From positions 124,001-188,000 of the forward strand of contig NZ_WIND01000003.1 of assembly GCF_009697225.1 (NCBI RefSeq): 64,000 nucleotides of DNA, read 5' to 3'. A model generated the notes under the pieces. It was not told the DNA's origin and made no database searches. It saw only the letters and a program-made list of their open reading frames with translations. A program made the position numbers and the translations under genes. Positions 36,382-45,831 of the stretch are shown here, piece after piece. The stretch's first letter is position 1. Each line of letters begins with the position of its first letter. Source of the DNA: Halovulum marinum (GTDB taxonomy: Bacteria > Pseudomonadota > Alphaproteobacteria > Rhodobacterales > Rhodobacteraceae).

Positions 36382-36478
36382 CGGCGTCTCTCCTAGATCT
36401 TCGATTTCGGCGGCCCCTGTCGCTCGGGATCACATCGTGTCATAGCCGCGACAAGACGGGTCGGGATAGGGCCAGTTG

Positions 36479-37957
36479 CTACGGTCGGGTGCATCCAGAT
36501 TGTTCCAGGCGCGCCGCGATCCGGCGAATTCCTTCCGGTATCTTTCCGCTGTCGATCGACGAATAGCCGAGCCGGAAGAAGCGCCGCCCGGCCGGCCGGT
36601 CGGAAAAGAACACGCTGCCGGGCTCTGTGACTACCCCGTCCGCCAGCAGATTGCGCGCAAGCGCGGACGTGTCGACGCCTTCGCCGGCGTCGATCCAGAA
36701 GCTGGACCCGCCACGCGCGTGATCGGGCCCGTGCAAAAGGCCATGCGCCCGGAGGGCCGCGTCCATCTCTGCCCGGCGACGCCGGTAGGCCCGCGCCATG
36801 CGGTTCAGCTGGCTGTCGTAATGGCCCAGCCCCAGGAAGTAGGCCGCGGTGCGCTGGATATGCCCCGGCGGATGCCGCAGGATCAGCGCGCGCAGCGACC
36901 GCGCCTCGCGGATGAACGCCTCGTCGGCGACGAGATAGCCAAGCCTCAGCCCGGGGAACAGCGATTTCGAGAACGATCCGACGTGCACCACCGCGCCGCC
37001 CCGGTCCATCGCCTTGAGCGACGGCGCCGGGGCAGCAGTGTCCGGGATCTCGAACTCGTAATCGTCCTCGACGATGACGAAACCGCGCCTTGCCGCCAGT
37101 TCGATCAGGCGCCTGCGTCGGTCGACCGGCATGGTCACGTTGGTCGGGCACTGGTGGCTGGCGGTGGTGAACACCACGTCGACCCGATCCGGCAGGGTTT
37201 CCGGATCGAGCCCGCCCTCGTCCACGTCCAGTGCGACGGTGGTGCATCGCGTGCGCTCGAGGATCTTCCGCTGCTCGGGATAGCAGGGGTTTTCATGTAC
37301 CGCCACGCGCCGCTGCGTCAGCAGGATCTCGGCGGCCATCCACAGTGCATTCTGCGCCCCCATGGTGATCAGGATCTGCTCCGGCCGCGCGCGAATCCCG
37401 CGCCGCGGCAGGATGTGACGCTGCACCACATCCACCAGCTTCGGATCATCCTGGTCGTACTGGTCCAGCGTCGTCGCCTCGAATTCGCGCGGCGACAACG
37501 CCCTCAGTGCGCAGGCACGCCAGTTGTGGTGGTCGAAAAGCCGGGCATCGGCCTGGCCGTAGATGAACGGATAGGGGTAGTCGCGCCAGTTCCTGGGGCG
37601 GGTCACGATCTCGCTGCCCGAGAACCTGCTGCCGATCGCGCGGCTCCAGTCGGTCGCGGTTGCGACACTGGTCGCGGGCAGCTGGAACTCCGGCTTCCTC
37701 GGCGCGCTTTCCGAGACAAAATAGCCGGATCGCCCGCGCGAGACGAGGTAATCCGACGCCACCAGGTCGGTATAGGCAAGGGTAACGGTGATCCGGCTGG
37801 TTCCGAGGTGCTCGGCCAGCTTCCGGCTCGACGGCAGGCGTGCGCCGGCCGGAAACAGGTTCGACAGGATGCCTTGCATCACCATGCCGCGGACCTGCTG
37901 TTGCAGGGTCCCCTCACCGTCCGGGGTCAGAAAGAAGGCTTCGACCGGGATCGCCAT
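36479..37957 (-). CDS. tauR: MocR/GntR-type regulator TauR
   Basis: A 492-residue regulator. The N-terminal winged helix has LPSSRKLAEHLGTSRITVTLAY; a linker leads to an aminotransferase-fold effector domain with the PLP lysine in VGSFSKSLFPGLRLGY. The opening IPVEAFFLTPDGEGTLQQQ matches TauR, the taurine-responsive activator of Rhodobacter and Paracoccus. ATG 37957 is chosen; ATG 37969 would add four residues. It lies between tpa and xsc on the same strand, and PLP-bound taurine is the expected signal. Confidence 0.88.
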   Translation of the reverse strand: MAIPVEAFFLTPDGEGTLQQQVRGMVMQGILSNLFPAGARLPSSRKLAEHLGTSRITVTLAYTDLVASDYLVSRGRSGYFVSESAPRKPEFQLPATSVATATDWSRAIGSRFSGSEIVTRPRNWRDYPYPFIYGQADARLFDHHNWRACALRALSPREFEATTLDQYDQDDPKLVDVVQRHILPRRGIRARPEQILITMGAQNALWMAAEILLTQRRVAVHENPCYPEQRKILERTRCTTVALDVDEGGLDPETLPDRVDVVFTTASHQCPTNVTMPVDRRRRLIELAARRGFVIVEDDYEFEIPDTAAPAPSLKAMDRGGAVVHVGSFSKSLFPGLRLGYLVADEAFIREARSLRALILRHPPGHIQRTAAYFLGLGHYDSQLNRMARAYRRRRAEMDAALRAHGLLHGPDHARGGSSFWIDAGEGVDTSALARNLLADGVVTEPGSVFFSDRPAGRRFFRLGYSSIDSGKIPEGIRRIAARLEQSGCTRP

Positions 37958-38025
37958 GGTCCCGACCATAGACCCGTAGGAAGCCCCGGCAAATGCCCGT
38001 AGCGGCGCTGGCGCAACCGCGCCGT

Positions 38026-39408
38026 TCAGCCGAAGACCTCGGCAAGCGCGGTGTCGATCGCGCCGGTGATCTGGTCGACCTCGTCCGCGGTGACGATCAG
38101 CGCCGGGGCCAGACACAGGGTGTTGTTGAACCCCGGCAACGAGCGGTTGGTCGCGCCGATGATCACCCCCTGGCGGTTGCAGCTTGCGACCACCGCCTGC
38201 ACAAGCTTCTCGTCCACGGGTTCCTTGCTGGCACGGTCGGTCACAAGCTCGGCGCCGCAGAACAAGCCCTTGCCGCGGACGTCGCCGATCACGGCGTGCC
38301 TGTCCATCAGCGCGCGCAGGTTGTCCATCAGCCGCGCGCCCATGCGGGTGGTGTTCTCCAGCAGCCCCTCGTCCTCGATGATGCGCATGTTCTCCAGCGC
38401 CGCCGCCGGACCGGCGGTGCAGCCGCCGAAGGTGGAGATGTCGCGGAAATAGCCCAGCGGATCGCTGCCGTCGTCCTTGAACATGTCGAACACCGCCTCG
38501 GTCGTCACCGTGCAGGAGATCGCCGCATAGCCGGACGCGACACCTTTCGCCATGGTCACGAAATCGGGGCGGATGCCGTAGTGCTGGTAGCCGAACCAGG
38601 TACCTGTCCGGCCGACCCCGCAGACCACCTCGTCGATATGCAGAAGCACCTCGTACTTGCGGCAGATTTCCTGCACCCGTTCCCAGTATCCCCCGGGGGG
38701 CACGATCACCCCGCCACCGGCGGTGATCGGCTCGAGGCACAGCAGGCCGACGGTGTCGGGCCCTTCGCGCAGGATCACCTCCTCGATGGCGTTCGCCGAA
38801 GCGATGCCGTAGTCCTCGGCGCCGGGGAACTGGCTGCGGTACTCCAGACAATGCGGCACCTCCACGAACCCGTCCGGAAACGGGCCATACATCGCCGCAC
38901 GCTGAGGCTGCCCGCCCGCCGCGAGGGTGGCGATGGTCGTGCCGTGGTAGTCCCGTTCGCGAAAGAGGATCTTCGACTTCCTGCCGCCATGGTGCCGGTG
39001 CGAGATCTGGCGCACCATCTTGAACACCTTCTCGTTCGCCTCGGACCCCGAGTTCGAGTAGTAGACCCGGCTGAGCCCGGGCATCTTCTCGATCAGCCGC
39101 TCCGCATACTCCGCACCGGGCACCGAGCCGAGCACGCCGGCGAAATAGTTCATCTTCAGCAGCTGGTCGCGCACCGCGTCGGCGATGGTCTCGCGGCCGA
39201 AGCCCACGTTCACCGTCCAGACGCCGCCGGAAACCGCATCGATCAACTCGACGCCGTTCTGGTCCCAGACCCGAAGGCCCTTGCCGTCGACGATGATACG
39301 CGGGTCGGCGTTGTCGAGCGCCCTGTGCTGGAACAGGTGGTGCCAGACATGCGCCTTGTCGGCGTGGACGATCGAAGACATGTCGTTTGCGGTTTGCGCG
39401 ATGTTCAT
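38026..39408 (-). CDS. tpa: Taurine-pyruvate aminotransferase
   Basis: A 460-residue class III PLP aminotransferase converting taurine and pyruvate to sulfoacetaldehyde and L-alanine. Motifs: YSNSGSEANEKVFKM, ERDYHGTTIATLAAGG, the PLP Asp in LLHIDEVVCGVGRTG and the lysine in TMAKGVASGYAAI. The N-terminus VWHHLFQHRALD and HRHHGGRKSKI are Tpa-like. AAGGACAG lies before the ATG at 39408; more upstream in-frame starts run into the next gene. First step of the pathway continued by Xsc and AckA. Confidence 0.95.
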   Translation of the reverse strand: MNIAQTANDMSSIVHADKAHVWHHLFQHRALDNADPRIIVDGKGLRVWDQNGVELIDAVSGGVWTVNVGFGRETIADAVRDQLLKMNYFAGVLGSVPGAEYAERLIEKMPGLSRVYYSNSGSEANEKVFKMVRQISHRHHGGRKSKILFRERDYHGTTIATLAAGGQPQRAAMYGPFPDGFVEVPHCLEYRSQFPGAEDYGIASANAIEEVILREGPDTVGLLCLEPITAGGGVIVPPGGYWERVQEICRKYEVLLHIDEVVCGVGRTGTWFGYQHYGIRPDFVTMAKGVASGYAAISCTVTTEAVFDMFKDDGSDPLGYFRDISTFGGCTAGPAAALENMRIIEDEGLLENTTRMGARLMDNLRALMDRHAVIGDVRGKGLFCGAELVTDRASKEPVDEKLVQAVVASCNRQGVIIGATNRSLPGFNNTLCLAPALIVTADEVDQITGAIDTALAEVFG

Positions 39409-39513
39409 GGGGTCTGTCCTTGTGGCGAGGCGGAATCGGGCCCGCCGCATACCCTGTGAATTCAGATAATCTGCATCATTGAAAGCTGTTGATAGGGCCA
39501 GAGCGGCACAACG

Positions 39514-39525
39514 TCTGGATCCAGA
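39514..39525. promoter_or_regulatory. Palindrome TCTGGATCCAGA upstream of tpa
   Basis: A perfect 12-base inverted repeat in the 170-base region between the DegT-type gene and tpa, about 105 bases before the tpa start. It could be a regulator site; which protein binds is unknown. TauR of related bacteria uses repeated CTGGAC-like elements, of which this is only reminiscent. Confidence 0.3.
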
Positions 39526-39578
39526 TCCGGGCACGATGCCATGTCGGGGCGGCGCGACAGCCGCAATCCTGCGCGACG

Positions 39579-40793
39579 CTACGGGCGTGCGGCAGGTCGT
39601 TGATCGACCTCGCCGGCCTCCTCGCGGAGAATCGTGCCGATCAGGGTGCAATCCGCCTCGGAGAAGGTCAGCGGCAGGCGCATGTCGAACAGCGTCGCGA
39701 GCACGCGGTCGGTCCGCGGCAGATCCTGAGCCGAGACATAGCGCCAGCTTCGGTGGGCCGAGGTGAAGCCCAGCGGATCGGCGCTGCCGAACCATTTCAG
39801 CTCGACGCCGCGCGCACCGGCGCGCGCGACGAAGTCCCGGCAGCCGGCGGCATCCAGATCCGGCACCCGGAACTGGATCGACGAGCCGACCATGCGCTCG
39901 GGTTCGGGCCGGTCCGGCAGTGTGATGCGCGCCGATCCGGCAAGCTCGGCGGCGACGGCCTCGTACCGGCGGTTCCAGCGATCCGTGTTCTCTTCCAGCC
40001 GGGCAAGCTGGGGGCGAAGGACCGCCGCCCTCAGCGCATCCATGCGGGCCGACAGGTTCGGCATCTCGTAGCGCGGTGCCTCGAAACTTTCCGGCCCCGG
40101 GCCGGCGCCATGGCGCGCGTAGAGCATGTAGCTGCCCGAAAGGATCGTCGCGCGCGCCATGAAGTCGGGATCGTCCGAGGTCAGCAGCCCGCCTTCGCCG
40201 GAATTCAAATGCTTGTAGGTCTGGGTCGAAAAGCAGCCCGCGAGGCCGAAATTGCCAGAGCGCACGCCGTTCCAGCGCGCGCCCATCGTGTGCGCGCAAT
40301 CCTCGATCACGGTGATGCCGTGGGCGCGCGCGATCTCCATCAGCCGGTCCATGTCGCACAGATGCCCGCGCATGTGCGACAGCAACAGGCAACGCGCCCC
40401 CGACGCCTCGGCCTTGCGCGCCAGGTCGTCGAGATCGAGCCTGAGGTCGTCGTCGATTTCCACCAGCACCGGGCGGGCGCCCACCGCGTGGATGGCACCG
40501 GGCACCGGCGCCAGGGTGAAGGCGTTGGTCAGCACCGGCGCGCCGGGCGCCACCGCCGCCGCCCTGAGCGCGATCTGGATCGCCTGCCCGCCGGAGGTCA
40601 CTGCAAGGCAATAGCGGCTGCCCTGCCAGTCGGCGAACTCCCGCTCCAGCGCCGCCGCTTCGCCGACTTCGCCCGGCCTCAGGCCGTACCGGTGCAACCG
40701 TGCGCCGCGCAGCGCCGCCACCGCCGCTTCGATCGCCTCCTCGGGGATCGGCTCCTGCTGGGTGAAGCTGCCGGTGAAACGTGTCTGCATCAT
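39579..40793 (-). CDS. DegT/DnrJ/EryC1-family PLP aminotransferase
   Basis: A 404-residue fold-type I enzyme. Landmarks: AVTSGGQAIQIALRAA, LLLSHMRGHLCDMDRLMEIA, the PLP Asp in VIEDCAHTMGARW, and the lysine in FSTQTYKHLNSGEGG. Relatives transaminate sugar nucleotides or other amines. AckA/xsc/tauR/tpa lie downstream on the same strand, and a methylamine-type oxidase lies upstream. No sugar genes are near, so a role on a taurine-related amine or its keto acceptor is possible. The start is one of two adjacent ATGs at 40793/40790. Confidence 0.85.
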   Translation of the reverse strand: MMQTRFTGSFTQQEPIPEEAIEAAVAALRGARLHRYGLRPGEVGEAAALEREFADWQGSRYCLAVTSGGQAIQIALRAAAVAPGAPVLTNAFTLAPVPGAIHAVGARPVLVEIDDDLRLDLDDLARKAEASGARCLLLSHMRGHLCDMDRLMEIARAHGITVIEDCAHTMGARWNGVRSGNFGLAGCFSTQTYKHLNSGEGGLLTSDDPDFMARATILSGSYMLYARHGAGPGPESFEAPRYEMPNLSARMDALRAAVLRPQLARLEENTDRWNRRYEAVAAELAGSARITLPDRPEPERMVGSSIQFRVPDLDAAGCRDFVARAGARGVELKWFGSADPLGFTSAHRSWRYVSAQDLPRTDRVLATLFDMRLPLTFSEADCTLIGTILREEAGEVDQRPAARP

Positions 40794-40948
40794 CGCCCGG
40801 ATCCCTGATCGTCGCGGACTGCAATGCCCGCGCGGCACGGCTGTGTCGGCAGCTGGTCGATCCACCCGCGCGGCGTGGACAAGTGCGGGCGCTTCGGACG
40901 CGGCAAACGGGCAGGCTGCATGGGGCGCATATCCTCTGTCGATGCGGG

Positions 40949-43384
40949 TCAGGCGCGAACCCGCGAGAAGTCCGGGTCGTACGAGCATTGCTCGACCACC
41001 CGGGCGGGAACCCGCGCGCCAAGCAGGTCGACCGCTATCGAGGTATCCGGGGCGGCCAGTTCGGGGGTGACGAAGGCGTAGGCGAGGTTCAATCCGGTCC
41101 GATGCCCCCAGCCGCCCGAGGTGACCGTACCGGCAACCTCGTCCGCCGCCATCACCGAGGCGCCCGGATGCGCCGGAGCATGAGTGCAGTCCAAAGCCAG
41201 TGTCACGAGCTTGCGGCGCGGGCCCGCCGCGCGGCGCTGTCGCAAGGCGTCGCGGCCGACGAAGTCCCCCTTGTCGATCTTCACGAACCGTCCGAGGCCG
41301 GTCTCGTACGGGTCGAACTCGGTCAGAATGTCCGCCTTCCAGTGCAGGAAGCCCTTTTCCATCCGCATGGAATCGACCGCCCGCGCCCCGAACAGCCGCA
41401 TCCCGTGCGGCGCCCCGGCCTCGCGCAAGGCCAGATAGGCGGCGTAGAGCGACGCGTTGGGCAGGTGGATCTCGTAGGCCAGTTCGCCCGAAAAGCTGAC
41501 CGCCATCACCGTGGCGGGCGCGATGCCGACGAAGCATTCGCGTACCGAGAGCCAGGGGAAGGCGCTCTTCGACCAATCGCCGCGCGCGACGCCGGCAAGC
41601 ACTTCGCGCGCCCTGGGCCCGGCAAGCACCAGTATGGTCTGGTCATTGGTCAGGCTGCGGATCCGCACGTCCTCGCCCGGAAGGATGTGGCCGGAGAGCC
41701 AGTCCATGTCGTGAAATTCGCTGGCCGCCGCCGAGCCGTACCAGACCCGCGCCGGCCCCCGGTCGGACGCCGCAAGATTGGCGATGGTCGCCTCGGATTT
41801 CAACATGCCATGGGCGTTGAGCAGATACGCGAGCCCGACCCGCCCCGCACGCCGCGTCACCGTTCCGCAGAACATCCGGTCGAGGAAATCATGCGCATCC
41901 GCACCGGTGATCTCCAGCCGGTTGAACCCGTTGACCTCGGCCAGTCCGACCGCGTCCTGCACCGCCGCCACCTCTGCGGCCACAACGTCGAAGGCTTCGT
42001 CGAACCGGAACCCGAGCGTCGGCCGGAAGTGCGGCGCGGGCTTGATGTACTCGACCCGCTCCCAGCCGTTCACGACCGTGAACTCCGCCCCCTCGGCCGC
42101 CAGAACCGGTGTAAGCGGCGTGGTCTTGGCCGGGCGTCCCGCGGGGCGGTGCTCGTTGGGGAAATGGAAGCGGAATTCGTTCTGATAGTCCTCGATCGCC
42201 TTTACCGCGGTGAACTCCACGTTGGCGTGGCCGGTGAACCTGCGCGGATCGATCACCCAGGTGTCGTAGCAGGCTTCGCCATGGACGATCTGCTGGGCGA
42301 GCAGCCAGCCGTGGCCACCACCTTCGCCAAGTCCGGCCCTCAGACCGATGATGCAGAACGCATTGCGCGTTCCCGGGACCGGCCCGACCAGCGGCGCGCC
42401 GTCGATGGTATAGGTGATCGGCCCGTTGATGATGGTGTGGATGCCCACCTCGCCCAGCGCCGGCAGCCGGGCGATGGCCCCTTCCAGCACGTCGGTTACG
42501 CGTTCCAGGTCGTCCGGGCACAGCGCGTTGGTGAAATGCGGATCGATCCCGTCCATCCCCCAGGTCCGGCAATCCTGTTCGTAGAACCCGACCAGCAGTC
42601 CCTGCTTTTCCTGCCGGCAATAGAAGTCGCTGATCGGGCAACGGATCAGCGGCATCCGGTGGCCGGCTTCGGCGATGGCCGGAATGTTTTCGGTGAGGAA
42701 ATACTGGTGCTCCATCGAGGCGACCGGATGGTGCACCCCCATCATCGCACCGACCTCGTTCACCCGGTAGCCGGCGGCGTTGACCACGACCTCGCAGTCG
42801 ATGTCGCCTTTCCCGGTGTGCACCGTCCAGCTGTGGTCCGGATGCTGGGTGAGGCCGCTTACCGGCGTGTGGCGATAGACCTCGGCGCCGGCCTTGCGCG
42901 CGCGACGCACAAGCGCCTGGCAAAGCTGCGCCGGGTCGATGTCGCCGTCCAGCGGATCCCAGAGGCCGCCGATAAGATCGCCGGTCGCGATCAGCGGGTG
43001 GCGGCGGGCGCACTCTTCGGCGTCGATCACCTCGAAATCGACCCCCATCCCCCGCGCCATCGAGGCGAAATGGCGGTAGCCGTCCATCTGCGCCTCGGTC
43101 TGGGCGAGACGCAGGCCGCCGTCGGCGTGGTGGTAGTTGATCGGGTAATCCGCGTCGTCGGCCAGGTCCTTGTACAGCGCGATCGAGTGGCTTTTCAGCC
43201 CGACCATCGTCTGGGTCATGCCGAAGTTCGTGACCTGCGCGGCCGAGTGCCAGGTGGTCCCGGAGGTCAGCTCGTCGCGTTCGAGCAGAACGACATCGGT
43301 CCAGCCTTCGCGGGTCAGATGGTAGAGCGTCGAGCACCCGGCGATACCGCCACCAATGACCACGACTCGCGCCGTACTTTTCAT
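40949..43384 (-). CDS. FAD-dependent dehydrogenase-GcvT fusion (dimethylglycine/sarcosine dehydrogenase family)
   Basis: An 811-residue flavoprotein. N-terminal FAD dinucleotide motif VVVIGGGIAGCSTLYHL; the His in SGTTWHSAA corresponds to the covalent-FAD histidine of dimethylglycine dehydrogenase. The C-terminal half (from about 420) is a GcvT-type folate domain with FSGELAYEIHLPN and MRMEKGFLHWKADI. Such enzymes oxidise N-methyl groups and hand formaldehyde to tetrahydrofolate. It lies between the taurine degradation genes and tauABC, which suggests N-methyltaurine or a similar methylated sulfonate amine. It resembles the paralogue at 51219 more than that at 48749. Confidence 0.88.
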   Translation of the reverse strand: MKSTARVVVIGGGIAGCSTLYHLTREGWTDVVLLERDELTSGTTWHSAAQVTNFGMTQTMVGLKSHSIALYKDLADDADYPINYHHADGGLRLAQTEAQMDGYRHFASMARGMGVDFEVIDAEECARRHPLIATGDLIGGLWDPLDGDIDPAQLCQALVRRARKAGAEVYRHTPVSGLTQHPDHSWTVHTGKGDIDCEVVVNAAGYRVNEVGAMMGVHHPVASMEHQYFLTENIPAIAEAGHRMPLIRCPISDFYCRQEKQGLLVGFYEQDCRTWGMDGIDPHFTNALCPDDLERVTDVLEGAIARLPALGEVGIHTIINGPITYTIDGAPLVGPVPGTRNAFCIIGLRAGLGEGGGHGWLLAQQIVHGEACYDTWVIDPRRFTGHANVEFTAVKAIEDYQNEFRFHFPNEHRPAGRPAKTTPLTPVLAAEGAEFTVVNGWERVEYIKPAPHFRPTLGFRFDEAFDVVAAEVAAVQDAVGLAEVNGFNRLEITGADAHDFLDRMFCGTVTRRAGRVGLAYLLNAHGMLKSEATIANLAASDRGPARVWYGSAAASEFHDMDWLSGHILPGEDVRIRSLTNDQTILVLAGPRAREVLAGVARGDWSKSAFPWLSVRECFVGIAPATVMAVSFSGELAYEIHLPNASLYAAYLALREAGAPHGMRLFGARAVDSMRMEKGFLHWKADILTEFDPYETGLGRFVKIDKGDFVGRDALRQRRAAGPRRKLVTLALDCTHAPAHPGASVMAADEVAGTVTSGGWGHRTGLNLAYAFVTPELAAPDTSIAVDLLGARVPARVVEQCSYDPDFSRVRA

Positions 43385-43529
43385 CGCATTCTCCCTCTGT
43401 CGCCTATCTAGAACGAGCGACCGGGCGCCTGCGTCAACAAGACCTCCGCAGTTGCGATTTTATCCAAACAAGGTTGAGACTGATTGAAACTTCCGGGCCG
43501 GCCTCGCCGCAGCGCAAGCCGGATCGCAT

Positions 43530-44510
43530 TCAGCCGTCGTCCAGGTTCGATTCGAGCACCCTGAATCCCGGCGAGAGCCATGTGTAGTTCTTCGAGATCG
43601 GGTCGACGAAATGCCGCTTGATCAGGCGGCGCAGATAGCCGGCGATAAGTTCGGCAGAGGCCTGCGGATAGAGCTCGGTCGCGAACAGGGACAAGGTGCG
43701 CGCGAACCCCCGGCCCGGATAGGGATGCAGCACCACCTGATCGTGGAACCGTTTGGCACGCACGAAACTGGTCGGCGTCGTGATCGCCCAGCCGCTGCCA
43801 TCGGCGACCATGCCGAGAAGCGAGTGATTGCTTTCGAGCTCGAACCGATTCGGCAGGCTCACCCGGGACCGTCGCAGATGCGCCTCGATCTGGCTGCCGA
43901 TGATCTGGAGGCTCGAATAGCGCAGAAACGGCAGATTGCCGCGGTCCGCCAGGCAATCCTCCGGCGAAACCTCGGCCGACGTCGGAACGGCAACGACAAA
44001 GGGATCGCGCAGAACGGGGTACTCGGTCAGTCCCGTGTTCTGCGAGATCGGCCGGGTCGCCAGGCCGGCATCGAGCTTCTGTTCCGAAAGCAGGCGGATG
44101 ATCTCGTGGCTCGGGCGGGTGTGGTGCTTGAACGTGCATTTCGGCATCGCCCGCGCGAGGAACTGCGCCAGCTCGGGCGCGACCTCGCTGTCGAAGTCGT
44201 CGACGATGCCCAGACGCAGCTCGCGCACCTGCGCCAGATTGCCGGAGGTCAGTTCGGTCTCGCCGCGGCGGATGATCCGAAGCCCTTCTTCCACGTGGCG
44301 CGCGAAGATGCTGCCTGCCGGCGTCAGCACCATCGGACGCCGGGTATGGTCCACCAGACTGACGCCCAGGCTCTCCTCTATCGCGCGCAGGTGATGGGAT
44401 ACGGTGCTGATGGACAGACCGGTTTCCGTCGCGACCTGCCGCACCGATCCCGATTTCGCCACCAGCTGGAAGATTTCCAGTCCGCGCAGGCTCAGGTTCG
44501 TCCGCTTCAT
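43530..44510 (-). CDS. LysR-family transcriptional regulator
   Basis: A 326-residue regulator with an N-terminal HTH (LEIFQLVAKSGSVRQVATET, GLSISTVSHHLRAIEESLG) and a LysR effector domain (LRLGIVDDFDSEVAPELAQF). ATG 44510 is chosen because the HTH starts within ten residues and GGTGATGGG lies ahead; the frame's earlier ATG would add 35 unconvincing residues. It is divergent from tauA and 145 bases from the end of its neighbour flavoprotein gene start. It probably controls tauABC and perhaps the flavoprotein gene. Confidence 0.9.
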   Translation of the reverse strand: MKRTNLSLRGLEIFQLVAKSGSVRQVATETGLSISTVSHHLRAIEESLGVSLVDHTRRPMVLTPAGSIFARHVEEGLRIIRRGETELTSGNLAQVRELRLGIVDDFDSEVAPELAQFLARAMPKCTFKHHTRPSHEIIRLLSEQKLDAGLATRPISQNTGLTEYPVLRDPFVVAVPTSAEVSPEDCLADRGNLPFLRYSSLQIIGSQIEAHLRRSRVSLPNRFELESNHSLLGMVADGSGWAITTPTSFVRAKRFHDQVVLHPYPGRGFARTLSLFATELYPQASAELIAGYLRRLIKRHFVDPISKNYTWLSPGFRVLESNLDDG

Positions 44511-44581
44511 GACCAGCCCATCACCTGTTTGCAGAAATCGCAGCGCAAGGCTTCGAATAATTCGAAACTGTAATCCATTTT

Positions 44582-44640
44582 TCTCGCAAAAGTAGCATTT
44601 TTCGGACTCGCTCATTGAAACCTTGCGAGATGGCTCCGGC
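44582..44640. promoter_or_regulatory. Inverted repeat TCTCGCAA/TTGCGAGA between lysR and tauA
   Basis: TCTCGCAA at 44582-44589 is matched by TTGCGAGA at 44633-44640, 43 bases apart, in the 192-base divergent promoter region. Two half-sites at this spacing fit binding of a LysR tetramer. Function is inferred. Confidence 0.4.
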
Positions 44641-44702
44641 CCATAGTCAAATCCAACTCGGAGGACCGAGTGGCGGCCGTCCTAAAAAACAGGGAATGCA
44701 AC

Positions 44703-45707
44703 ATGCGATCCAAGTCAATCAAGACCACCCTCGCGGCGCTTGCGGCAAGCGCGACGATGTTCAGCGCCTCTCAGGCGGTGGCCCAAAGCCTTACCGTTGC
44801 CTACTTCCTCGAATGGCCCATGCCGTTCGAGTACGCCAAGCAGAAGGGCACCTACGAGGAGGCCCTGGGCGTCGACATCAACTGGGTCAGCTTCGACAGC
44901 GGCGTGAAGATGTCGGCGGCGATGGCGTCGGGCGACGTGCAGCTTTCGGTCAGCCAGGGCATGCCGCCGTTCGTGGTCGCGACCTCGGCCGGGCAGGATC
45001 TGCAGATCCTCGATGTCGCGGTTTCCTATGCCGACAACGACAACTGCGTGGTCCGCTCGGAACTGGAGATCGACGCGTCGAACGCGGACGAGCTGGCAGG
45101 CAAGAAGGTTGCCGTACCGCTCGGCACCGCGGCGCACTACGGCTTCCTCAAGCAGATGGACCATTTCGGCGTCGACATCTCGACCATGGACGTGGTCGAC
45201 ATGGACCCGCCCGACGGCGCCGCGGCGATCGCGCAGGGTGCGGTCGACATGTTCTGTGGCTGGGGCGGCTCCCTGCGCCGCGCGCTCGAGCATGGCAACG
45301 TGCTGCTCAGCGGCGAGGAGAAGACCGAACTGGGCATCCTGGTCTTCGACGTGACCTCCGGGCCGGCTGGCTGGGTCGCCGAAAACGGCGATCTGGTGGC
45401 GGCATTCCTCAAGGTCACGGCCGAAGCCAACGCCATGTGGGCCGACGAGGCGAACCGCGCCGAGATGCTGCCGCTGATCGCCAAGGATGCGGGAATGGAT
45501 GAAGATGCAACCATGGCGACGATCGCCACCTTCGAATTCCCGACCATCGAAGAACAGCTGAGCGAGAACTGGCTGAACGGTACCGCGCAGACCTACATGA
45601 AAGAGGTCGCCGACGTGTTCGTGGAGGCCGGCTCGATCGATTCGGCGCTCGACACCTACGATAACGCCGTGAACACCGGCCCGCTTCAAACCTCGGGCGG
45701 CATGTAA
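44703..45707 (+). CDS. tauA: Taurine-type ABC transporter substrate-binding protein
   Basis: A 334-residue periplasmic protein with a Sec signal peptide ending near AVAQ-SLTVAYFLEWP (about residue 28). The NMT1/TauA-like fold is recognised by TVAYFLEWPMPFEYAK, VKMSAAMASGDVQLSVSQ and GKKVAVPLGTAAHYGFL. It binds taurine or a related sulfonate and feeds TauBC. The gene context (tpa, xsc, tauR) supports taurine. A GC-rich hairpin follows at 45717-45744. Confidence 0.9.
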   Translation: MRSKSIKTTLAALAASATMFSASQAVAQSLTVAYFLEWPMPFEYAKQKGTYEEALGVDINWVSFDSGVKMSAAMASGDVQLSVSQGMPPFVVATSAGQDLQILDVAVSYADNDNCVVRSELEIDASNADELAGKKVAVPLGTAAHYGFLKQMDHFGVDISTMDVVDMDPPDGAAAIAQGAVDMFCGWGGSLRRALEHGNVLLSGEEKTELGILVFDVTSGPAGWVAENGDLVAAFLKVTAEANAMWADEANRAEMLPLIAKDAGMDEDATMATIATFEFPTIEEQLSENWLNGTAQTYMKEVADVFVEAGSIDSALDTYDNAVNTGPLQTSGGM

Positions 45708-45716
45708 GCCGATGGA

Positions 45717-45744
45717 CCGGGCGGGGGAGCGTTCCGCCGCCCGG
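45717..45744 (+). other. Intercistronic hairpin after tauA
   Basis: CCGGGCGG and CCGCCCGG form a perfect 8-base stem around a 12-base loop, with no T-tract. It is placed like the hairpin after the tctC-type gene and likely protects the binding-protein message or attenuates read-through into tauB. Confidence 0.5.
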
Positions 45745-45831
45745 GTGTCTGTACCCCCAGTGCCTGTCGCTGCGCGCCGCGATGGCTCCGCACGGCAGGT
45801 CTACATGCACGCATGAACCAAAAGGCGGGCC

